Source of the DNA: a virus
Strand: one strand, 5' to 3'
Length of the DNA: 64,000 bases
Virus record (IMG/VR): IMGVR_UViG_3300047409_000726
Coordinates: 1 to 64,000 of that record
Positions 17,416 through 24,293 of this stretch are shown piece by piece. Under the pieces are notes generated by a model, which made no database searches, was not told the origin of the DNA, and was given only the letters and a program-made list of their open reading frames with translations. Every line of letters begins with the position of its first letter. Within the stretch, counting starts at the first letter, position 1. The translations under genes and the position numbers were made by a program.

Positions 17416-18143
17416 CTGAACAACCACTGTTCGATCTCATACGTAACGGCCAACTCCAGACCGGTGAGCGTGCCACCGTTCACGATCACACCATCGAACT
17501 CAGAATCCGGAATCGAAGTTTGCTCGGTCTCGCTTCGGTGCTGTCCGGCGCTTCCAGAGAGCCCGGCGTTCGGTCGCGTGATGCGAATGAGCTTGCCGCC
17601 GGCAGTTTTGATCGCGTCGACCTCGTTCTCGAAACGAACATCCGGGATCACGACGCTCGCTTTCCAGTTCTCATCTCCAGGGCGCCAGTCGTGCGACAAC
17701 CCGCTCACGTTCGTGTAACTGTAGCCACCTTCGACGTCGAGCTTCTTCGCGACACCGATCGCGTAGTCGACCCACGTGCTCGAGTAGCAGACTCGGCCCC
17801 ACTCACTTCCGAGCTGTTGGAGTGCAAACCTCGGCGTGAGGTAGCAAGGATTCTGCTTCCCGCGTGCTATCGCTTCTGGGAGTGTGTACCCGCTCGTTTT
17901 CAATCCGCAACAAGCGCAACTGCCGTCACGATACGGCCCATGCTCTCGCGGGAGCCGCTCATCGGGCGCGTTCCGCGCCGAGCTTCGACCCCACATCTGG
18001 TCGAACGAGAAGCCGTAGACGTCACGGCAGATGCGCTTCATCGGATCAGCGAAGCTCACCTTCACGAAACCGTGCTTTCGAACGAGGAAGTCCGCGCACG
18101 TGTCCTTGCCGCTGTTCGACAATCCGGAAATACCTATGATCAT
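17412..18143 (-). CDS. Deoxynucleoside monophosphate kinase
   Basis: 243 residues. P-loop GISGLSNSGKDTCADFL at the N-terminus, then FADPMKRICRDVYGF, and VVIPDVRFENEVDAI, the pattern of T4 gp1-type dNMP kinases. An insert around residues 65-95 carries a Cys cluster (SCACCGLKTSG) that is not expected in the family and might bind metal. It converts dNMPs to dNDPs, matching the adjacent thyX. Confidence 0.85.
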   Translation of the reverse strand: MIIGISGLSNSGKDTCADFLVRKHGFVKVSFADPMKRICRDVYGFSFDQMWGRSSARNAPDERLPREHGPYRDGSCACCGLKTSGYTLPEAIARGKQNPCYLTPRFALQQLGSEWGRVCYSSTWVDYAIGVAKKLDVEGGYSYTNVSGLSHDWRPGDENWKASVVIPDVRFENEVDAIKTAGGKLIRITRPNAGLSGSAGQHRSETEQTSIPDSEFDGVIVNGGTLTGLELAVTYEIEQWLFR

Positions 18144-18152
18144 GTGTTTGCC

Positions 18153-18251
18153 CTATCCTTCGGCCAACGACCTAACGCCGGAATTCTCGCTCCAGTTATC
18201 CCAACGGAGTTGCACCGCTTCGACGACCACAGGTTTCTTTCGGAACTTCAT
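18153..18251 (-). CDS. 32-residue PGDYG-type N-terminal fragment
   Basis: Begins MKFRKKPVVVEAVQLRW, the well-known start of small phage proteins of the PGDYG family, usually ~100 residues. Here the frame ends after 32 residues. ATG overlaps the upstream stop as ATGA. Either a truncated remnant or a minimal functional version. Confidence 0.6.
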   Translation of the reverse strand: MKFRKKPVVVEAVQLRWDNWSENSGVRSLAEG

Positions 18252-18610
18252 CGCGGCCTCCCCGAGTTCGCGAACTTCTCTTGCGCCTCGATGGCGAGAT
18301 CGAGACACTCGAGCACGTCGAGGCCGAGATCGTCGATCCAGCGGATGGTCGAGAAGACGATGTTGCCGAGCTCTTTCTTGAGCTCGCGCTGGTACTCGTC
18401 TAGGGTCGGAGCACTACTTCGCGCGAGCCGCGCCAAGTCGCCGACACCGATCATGAGGCGTATGACGACGCCGGCCAGTTGGAGCTTGTGCAATTCGCCG
18501 TTGCCCCAAATCTGCCGCGCCTGCACTTTGAGCGCCAAGAGCCCAGCGCGTACGTCCGCACGCACCTGCGGATGTTTTCGAATGTCGATTTCCATTCCGT
18601 CGTAGTTCAT
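18248..18610 (-). CDS. MazG-like nucleotide pyrophosphohydrolase (probable)
   Basis: 120 residues, all helical. The segment ELKKELGNIVFSTIRWIDDLGLDVLECLDLAIEAQEK resembles the second half of MazG-like domains, where ExxD-type residues bind magnesium; the position usually Asp after EEL is Asn here (ELGN). Activity is therefore uncertain. Overlaps both neighbours by ATGA. Confidence 0.6.
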   Translation of the reverse strand: MNYDGMEIDIRKHPQVRADVRAGLLALKVQARQIWGNGELHKLQLAGVVIRLMIGVGDLARLARSSAPTLDEYQRELKKELGNIVFSTIRWIDDLGLDVLECLDLAIEAQEKFANSGRPR

Positions 18611-19230
18611 CTCGATGCTCTCCTTCGTGCTTTCTGCTCGGCTTTGAGTTGCACTCGCATACGCTCGTCCGTCCTTTTCAAGCTGGCGATCGTTTCGACG
18701 TGTTTCTCGATGATCTCGCGCTGCGCGCGGTTCGTCGCCTCGAGCGAGCGATACGCCTTGAGCACGACGAGCACGAGCGTGGGTTCTACGACGCCTTCAC
18801 GCTTCTCGATTTCGGCGAGCATCGCGTCGACCGGGCGGATGACGGGCTCGGGGCGCTTTCGCTCATGCCACACGCCGAGCTCCGGGTGCATCTTGCCGCC
18901 GGTCAGTGTGCGCCAAACCCAATCGAACGCGATGGCGCTCGGCGCGTCCTTGGCGATGCGGCTCTTCTTGCCGTGCGAGTAGCGCAAGCCGTCGTCGCCG
19001 TCGTTGTCCGAACCCGTCAACACCGCCACAAAGTGCGAAGGGCCTAAGCTGACATCGCCAGGGTGGCACTGACGAACCTGGACGCGGTAGGTGAACCTCG
19101 TCCCCGTCCGACGGCTCTGGAACGTCACGTGGGCGCTTCCAGCGAGCAGGAACCGGACGGTCACGGCGGGGTCGACGAGCTCGGCGCGAGGACCTGGTTG
19201 ATCGTCGAGAATCGTCATTTGCTGGAGCAT
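18607..19230 (-). CDS. Conserved phage hypothetical protein with C-terminal coiled coil
   Basis: 207 residues (an internal ATG at 19218 is an alternative start). Residues ~25-125 resemble a phage domain of the form FLLAGSAHVTF, TGTRFTYRVQ, FVAVLTGSDND, KSRIAKDAPSAIAFDWVW, but the zinc motif often following (CGRCGR) is absent. Residues ~145-207 are a charged helix. Function unknown. Confidence 0.65.
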   Translation of the reverse strand: MLQQMTILDDQPGPRAELVDPAVTVRFLLAGSAHVTFQSRRTGTRFTYRVQVRQCHPGDVSLGPSHFVAVLTGSDNDGDDGLRYSHGKKSRIAKDAPSAIAFDWVWRTLTGGKMHPELGVWHERKRPEPVIRPVDAMLAEIEKREGVVEPTLVLVVLKAYRSLEATNRAQREIIEKHVETIASLKRTDERMRVQLKAEQKARRRASR

Positions 19231-19524
19231 ATTTCTGAGACGGGCGGCACCGCCTTCTATTCACCTACCGTACACTTTTTTTGGAGAGGTTCGGGGGTCA
19301 ATCACCCCGTTCTGGTTTTTCGCCATTTTTCGTGACGAAAATACCTGGAATCATTTTCGGCATTTATTTCGTTAAATCTTGACTGGAATGATTGTGGTGA
19401 TGATTTAATTTAAGTGACTGTGTGACTCTAGGTGACTCAGTTTTGGTTATCGTTCCGAAAAAATAAAAACGGACCCCTGATTTGGAAAAATCCCGAAGCG
19501 CCTCTTGGGGAGAGTCACCTAGAG
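19231..19524. other. Non-coding AT-rich region, candidate origin or control region
   Basis: About 290 bp without a credible gene, lying between the end of the Prim-Pol operon and the next minus-strand operon. It is far more AT-rich than its surroundings (for example 19361-19415 and 19455-19495). It holds the mirrored GTGACTC/GAGTCAC repeats described separately. No clear promoter was identified. Confidence 0.5.
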
Positions 19525-19536
19525 TCACTGAGTCAC
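19414..19536. repeat. Mirrored triplet of GTGACT(C) repeats
   Basis: Three GTGACT copies start at 19414, 19422 and 19432, and three GAGTCAC copies at 19512, 19522 and 19530. Spacings are 8 then 10 on the left and 10 then 8 on the right, so the two sets are mirror images. 19422-19438 and 19512-19528 form a perfect 17-bp inverted repeat. The right set overlaps the end of the nuclease gene. Confidence 0.85.
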
Positions 19537-20103
19537 CTGCGGGCTTTTCCACTGCATGTGGTTGCTGGCGTTGGCCCAGCGCCGATCAAAGTAGTCTTTG
19601 ACGAAGCCGAGGTGACCGCCTTTGCCGTTGCTAACGCACCCGGTGACGGAACATCGACAACCTTTTCCGTGTGTGCTGTCGTGGAAGAACGATGCCTTTT
19701 TACACTCGATGCAGTTGAAAAATTGGACGGAGCTCCATTCGTTCGTTGTTGGTGAGTAACCAAAACCGAAGATGTGGTCGTCAGGGAAGAAAAAAGTTTC
19801 GGAATCGTCGTCGAACTGATCGCTGTAGTGGAGGGTTGCTCCGGCGATCACGATCTCTCCTTCCCAACCGGAGTGAAGGATTTTGTTTTTGTGTGGTTTC
19901 AGTTCTTCGAACGTTGTCGACGATTTGATCTCAACTAACACCGGAGTTTTTAGCTTCAGGATGAAGTCTGGGATGTAGCCGTTCAGATCGATCGGCTCGT
20001 AGTCCCATGCCCACGTTAGGGCGTCGAACATCGCCGCCCATCGTGCTTCGATGCGACTCCTGAATTGAACGCCTTCGTATTTTGTAGGAATGCCTTTGTT
20101 CAT
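19525..20103 (-). CDS. PD-(D/E)XK nuclease-like protein with C-terminal Cys cluster
   Basis: 192 residues; ATG 20103 overlaps the Prim-Pol stop as ATGA. N-terminus: YEGVQFRSRIEARWAAMFDAL, then GYIPDFIL and VLVEIKSS, giving the E...D...ExK arrangement of this superfamily. The C-terminal part has C/H residues (FNCIECKKASFF, GCRCSVTGC) that could bind zinc. Coupled to the primase, so a DNA-processing role is likely. Confidence 0.7.
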   Translation of the reverse strand: MNKGIPTKYEGVQFRSRIEARWAAMFDALTWAWDYEPIDLNGYIPDFILKLKTPVLVEIKSSTTFEELKPHKNKILHSGWEGEIVIAGATLHYSDQFDDDSETFFFPDDHIFGFGYSPTTNEWSSVQFFNCIECKKASFFHDSTHGKGCRCSVTGCVSNGKGGHLGFVKDYFDRRWANASNHMQWKSPQVTQ

Positions 20104-22487
20104 GGTGTTTTTATTCGTGCGACGAACCACGGAGTGCCTCCGCCTTGTTTCGGTCGGTGGTCGAACATGCGGCCTCCGACGTTTTGTTTTTTGTGTTTTT
20201 TAAGTTTCGCGCCGACTTCTCTCGCTGTGAGTTTTTCGGGTGCGCATTCACAGAGTTCGGCGAGGGCTGTCTTGAGTTCTAGGTGTGCGAACGCCGTTGC
20301 ACCTATTTCGTTCAGAAGATCCGAAACAAGTGTGGGCTTGCCGAGTTTCTCCCACGCAACAAGAACTTTTTCGAGAACACTAACTTCAGAGTCTCCAGAT
20401 TCCACGAGCTCAGCACGACCGACGTAGGGATCGGGCATGTCTGACCACACGAGCGCGCCGCGGATGATACGGCTCCAGTTTTCGAAGCTTCCCCACGATG
20501 AAAGTTTTTGGTCGGGACATCCGGCGGCGAAGTAGGCGCGCAAGATGGTGAGCACGGCGACGACGAGCGTCGGACGAACTTTGTTTACATGAGGTAAGAG
20601 TGGGTAGTACTTGAAGCCGCCCCGATCTTCGGGATGTTCCATAAAGGACTCGAGCCGGACGTGAAGGGCGCGTCGGATGAGCTCGGTCGACAAGGTGAGG
20701 TTCTTCGCCGTGATGAGCCAGAGCGCTCGCATTGGCATCGGGATCATCTCAGAGACCCCGAGCTTGCGTTCAGAAATAGTGCCGCTCGTGATCGTTGACG
20801 CAAGCACGGCAGAGTTGAGAGAGCCTTCTAGGTTATCAAGCAGTACGACAGAGTCACCGGAGATTGCGAGCGCGAGGATTCGTTTTCTCATTTCTGTTTC
20901 GTCGGCTAGCGCTATTTTTGGGAGTCCTCTGCCTGAGCAGACTGTACCGATGATGTCAGCGAGCATTCCTGCGCCGGCTCCGTTCACGTTCTTGTCGAGA
21001 AGTCCGAACGGAATTGGGCCATCGATTGCAGGACGAGCGAACGGCGTGAGAAGGAGAGCTAACCACGCGGAAACGTGTTCGTCTGTTTGCCAAGGAAACT
21101 CGTCGATGACGTCCAGGAGTGTAAGAATTGAGCTTCGTGCGTCGTCAATGGTTGGTTCGGTAGGAACGGGTGGGTAGTCCGCGTTCGGTTCGTAGAAAAT
21201 GCCCGTCATCCGATCGTAGCCGGGTGTGTCGAGTATCGTGCCGTCTGGACGAAACACCGGGGACTCTGCAACGGTTTCGAGATAACGAACCCCGGGCCAT
21301 TCTCCGCGTTTGTGAAGTTCGTTGACAGGATCGTCCGGGACGCTGCATTGAACGAGTTTCGGGATGCCGTCGCTTCCGGTCTTCCAACGTTGGAACAGGC
21401 AGACATGCGAAGCAAGTGCGCGGGTTCGTTCTTTTGGTATTGCAGAGATTCGTGGCGATTCGGGTTCGCGCACGATGTCGTCTTCTTTGGTTTTAACGTC
21501 GTCGCGGAGGATCTGTACGAGCTTCCATCCGCGTTTGAAAACGTTCGGTAGTTTTGCGATTGGCGAGAGCATTTGATCGGCGATTTCGAGTTCGTCGAAG
21601 CCGATGGTGATGGCTATTTTTTCTGTGTCGGTAGGAAGAGAAGGTTGAACGGGTGCGAGCCATTTCCTTATCTTTTTTACGAGCTTTTCTCCACCAACGC
21701 CGCCTCCGAGTGGCCGGTCTTTAATCAGGTCTTTTACTTTCCCCCATCTCGTGACGTTTTCGCCCGCGTCCATTTTTTCTTTCGTGCCGGTGACGCTCGC
21801 GCTGCGCGCTTTTGGGTTGTCCGAGCCTCCGGCCCAGGCGACGAGGTAGACGAAGAGCTCGGCATGCTCCGGTGTCCAACCTTCTTGAAGAAGGCCACCG
21901 CCAAGTGCGAGACAAAAATCGTGACGACCTTTTGCTGGAAAATATCTTGCGAGAAGACACGCCGCTGCGAGTTTTTTGACGGCTTCTTCAAGCTTCTTGG
22001 CGTCGACGACCGGAATTTTCGTTACGTCGCAACCGTCTTCGAAGTCGATGAACTCGCCCGAGACGTGGTGGCTTCCTGGAAACACCGTCTGTACGCCGCC
22101 CGTGCGCAGCTCGACGATCGTGCCGCCGTTGGGATCTTCGAACTTTTGGTGTTTCGGAACGTTCGAGAAGTAGAGCCAATGTGATGCGCGCTTCGATGCA
22201 CGGCCGAACCTGCCCGACGTCGCAGGTAAGAAGTACGGTGCAAGTGCGAGCGCTTCGGGGCAATCGATGTCGATGTCGACTAGACCCTTGGACGCTTCGC
22301 CGAGAATGATGCCTATGTTTTGCGGGATGCCGTTGAAGTACTGCGGCGCGGTCTCGTGAGTGATCCGCAGGTTTGTCCAGTCCGGGAGTGTCGGCCCTTT
22401 CTCACGGTATGGGATGGGCACCGGCTGCCATCCCAGATTTATGTATTCGATCGCTAGATCGAAAACCGTGAAGGGTGATGACGACAC
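20100..22487 (-). CDS. Primase-polymerase (Prim-Pol) with helicase-like domain
   Basis: 795 residues from GTG, with AGGAGG upstream. N-terminal archaeo-eukaryotic primase features: DIDID at ~71-75, then SGR near residue 91 with ASHWLYF, and ELRTGGVQTVFPGSHH at ~126-141. The C-terminal half resembles the D5/VirE-like ATPase of phage Prim-Pols, with VVLLDNLEG (Walker B region) and MPMRALWLITAKN. The Walker A region near residue 500 reads NVNGAGAGMLAD and lacks the lysine, so ATPase activity is doubtful. Likely primes replication; sits beside the candidate origin. Confidence 0.85.
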   Translation of the reverse strand: MSSSPFTVFDLAIEYINLGWQPVPIPYREKGPTLPDWTNLRITHETAPQYFNGIPQNIGIILGEASKGLVDIDIDCPEALALAPYFLPATSGRFGRASKRASHWLYFSNVPKHQKFEDPNGGTIVELRTGGVQTVFPGSHHVSGEFIDFEDGCDVTKIPVVDAKKLEEAVKKLAAACLLARYFPAKGRHDFCLALGGGLLQEGWTPEHAELFVYLVAWAGGSDNPKARSASVTGTKEKMDAGENVTRWGKVKDLIKDRPLGGGVGGEKLVKKIRKWLAPVQPSLPTDTEKIAITIGFDELEIADQMLSPIAKLPNVFKRGWKLVQILRDDVKTKEDDIVREPESPRISAIPKERTRALASHVCLFQRWKTGSDGIPKLVQCSVPDDPVNELHKRGEWPGVRYLETVAESPVFRPDGTILDTPGYDRMTGIFYEPNADYPPVPTEPTIDDARSSILTLLDVIDEFPWQTDEHVSAWLALLLTPFARPAIDGPIPFGLLDKNVNGAGAGMLADIIGTVCSGRGLPKIALADETEMRKRILALAISGDSVVLLDNLEGSLNSAVLASTITSGTISERKLGVSEMIPMPMRALWLITAKNLTLSTELIRRALHVRLESFMEHPEDRGGFKYYPLLPHVNKVRPTLVVAVLTILRAYFAAGCPDQKLSSWGSFENWSRIIRGALVWSDMPDPYVGRAELVESGDSEVSVLEKVLVAWEKLGKPTLVSDLLNEIGATAFAHLELKTALAELCECAPEKLTAREVGAKLKKHKKQNVGGRMFDHRPKQGGGTPWFVARIKTP

Positions 22488-22638
22488 GCGAGGGCAGTCC
22501 TCCTACGGGGGCAAGTTCCCCCCGGCCGTCATTTACCGCGCGAGGTACCAGCGACAGGTTCACGACGGACGAGGGATTCATGGAGGTACACGAGAAAAGA
22601 AACCGAGTCCAGATATTCTCAGGCTCTAGAGAAAAAAC

Positions 22639-22667
22639 TTGACGACCTGGTCGGGGTAACGGATAAC
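22639..22667 (+). promoter_or_regulatory. Promoter TTGACG-N17-GATAAC
   Basis: Good -35 (22639-22644) and -10 (22662-22667) with 17-bp spacing. The -10 ends eight bases before ATG 22676, so the expected transcript start is within a few bases of the start codon. It drives the plus-strand replication operon; the divergent Prim-Pol gene is upstream. Confidence 0.65.
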
Positions 22668-22675
22668 GCAGAGGA

Positions 22676-24127
22676 ATGGGTGCGCTCTTCGTTTCGGCGT
22701 CGGAGATTGAAGTTTGGGATTTGTGTCCGAGGAAATGGGCGTTTGGTTACATCGAAGGCCGGCGCTTGCCTCCGAACGAGTCCGCGGCTTTGGGCACTCG
22801 AGTTCACGCGATTCTCGAGAAGTGGCTCAAGGAAGGTGCGGCTCCCGACCTGCTAACGAACGAAGGTGAGATCGCTGCTTCTGGTTTGCATTTTCTTCCA
22901 CCGCCTCGGACGCCGACGCTCGTCACCGAGGAGAAATTTTCGTTCACGAGCCAGCGTGCTTGGTATACGGGTTTTAAGGATTTTCGATACCGCGACGCTA
23001 ATGGTTTGCTCCACGTGGGGGATCACAAGACAACCAAGGCGTTCACTTGGGCCAAGACATTGGACGAGATTCTTTGCCACCCGCAGGCGCTTGTTTACGC
23101 AGTCGACGAGTTTTTCCGAAACCCGAACGACGATCGCCTTGCCCTCGATTGGATCTATTACAAAACGACGGGTTCGCGGAAAGCAGAGCTTCGTTCTCAG
23201 ATCGTGACCAAAGATGTGGTTGCCGAGATGTTTTTCGAGCACGTGGATCCGGTTGCGGGGCACATCACGCAAATGCACGATGCGCCGCCCGGCACGTCCG
23301 CGCTCGAGTTCCCTCCCGACTTCCGAGCGTGCGATGCGTTCGGAGGCTGCGCATTTTTGAGTATTTGTAACCCGACCCCAACACAGAGAGTTCAAGCAAC
23401 CATGACCCAGGCAGGAATGTCCCTCACCGACAAGCTCAAGGCGATGAAGGCGGGCCGAGCGCCGAGCCCAATCCACCCTCCGGAGGCGTACCAGGCGCCC
23501 GCAGGGCCCGCGGCGGCGCCGCAGATGCCCCAAGTGCCGGCGATGCCACCTCAGATGCAGTTCGCCCTTCCGACGCCTCAGGGCGCGCCTGTGGCGCCGC
23601 AGGCGCAGCAACAGTTCTATCCTCCTGTCGAGGGCCAGGCAGCGCCCTTAGCGCTTCAGCCCGTGTCAGGGCCAGGGATGGCTCCTCAGGTACCTTTCCA
23701 ACCTGTTGCCGCGCCCCAGCCCCCGCCCGCACCGGCGGCGACGCCCGAGCCCCCGGCGACGCCGGCCGCTCCCAAGAAGCGCGGACGCCCGAAAGGGTCG
23801 ACGGCCGAGGCCGCACAGAATGAGGGCGGCTTTACCCTCTACGTCGGCTGCGCGCCGATCGGCAGTCACGTGACGAACGCTCTCGAGTACGTGAACGCCG
23901 CGCACGATCAACTGAGAGCGGCTCGTGGTGTCACCCACTACCGGGAAATGGAGTACGGCAAAGGTCCGAGCGAGCTCTGCGCGGCGCTCGAGGCGCTCCT
24001 CGCGCTCTGTGAAGGGACCCCGAACGCGCCCGCGGGCGACGTCGTGCTCGGCGGCGCGCAGATCGAGGAAGACACGGCGTCGGTTTGGTTCTCAAAGGCG
24101 GCGAAGATCGTGAGGGCGTTTCGGTGA
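22676..24127 (+). CDS. Cas4/RecB-like PD-(D/E)XK nuclease with AT-hook linker and extra C-terminal domain
   Basis: 483 residues. Residues 1-235: SEIEVWDLCPRKWAFGYIEG, GTRVHAILEKWL, TGFKDFRY and GDHKTTK (the DxK core), then CDAFGGCAFLSIC. One early Cys plus three late Cys match the iron-sulphur arrangement of Cas4/AddB-type nucleases. Residues ~255-380 are Pro/Gln/Ala-rich with an AT-hook-like KKRGRPKGS near 375. The last ~100 residues (FTLYVGCAPIGS ... YREMEYGKG) are a separate domain I cannot name. First gene of the replication operon. Confidence 0.85.
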   Translation: MGALFVSASEIEVWDLCPRKWAFGYIEGRRLPPNESAALGTRVHAILEKWLKEGAAPDLLTNEGEIAASGLHFLPPPRTPTLVTEEKFSFTSQRAWYTGFKDFRYRDANGLLHVGDHKTTKAFTWAKTLDEILCHPQALVYAVDEFFRNPNDDRLALDWIYYKTTGSRKAELRSQIVTKDVVAEMFFEHVDPVAGHITQMHDAPPGTSALEFPPDFRACDAFGGCAFLSICNPTPTQRVQATMTQAGMSLTDKLKAMKAGRAPSPIHPPEAYQAPAGPAAAPQMPQVPAMPPQMQFALPTPQGAPVAPQAQQQFYPPVEGQAAPLALQPVSGPGMAPQVPFQPVAAPQPPPAPAATPEPPATPAAPKKRGRPKGSTAEAAQNEGGFTLYVGCAPIGSHVTNALEYVNAAHDQLRAARGVTHYREMEYGKGPSELCAALEALLALCEGTPNAPAGDVVLGGAQIEEDTASVWFSKAAKIVRAFR

Positions 24128-24291
24128 TAGTCGGTCCCGCACCGCCATCGCAAGCGGAGATTCGTTTCGAACGCGATACAACTCTCGTAGATTTTCAGTT
24201 TTTCGTGCAAGCAATCACAAGAGGCGATTTCAAATTTGCGCTCGAGTGTTTTGTCGCTCGTTTGGAATACCCACCACGCGATTTAAATTGA
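24124..24291 (+). CDS. Small hypothetical protein
   Basis: 55 residues from GTG 24124, overlapping the previous stop as GTGA and ending three bases before the helicase ATG. Acidic/aromatic (DTTLVDFQFFVQAITRGDF). No function recognised. Confidence 0.55.
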   Translation: MIVGPAPPSQAEIRFERDTTLVDFQFFVQAITRGDFKFALECFVARLEYPPRDLN

Positions 24292-24293
24292 AA

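Noticed and set aside
19364-19552. 62-residue minus-strand frame across the mirrored repeats
   Set aside because: Overlaps the nuclease C-terminus, no SD, and the repeat symmetry explains the sequence.
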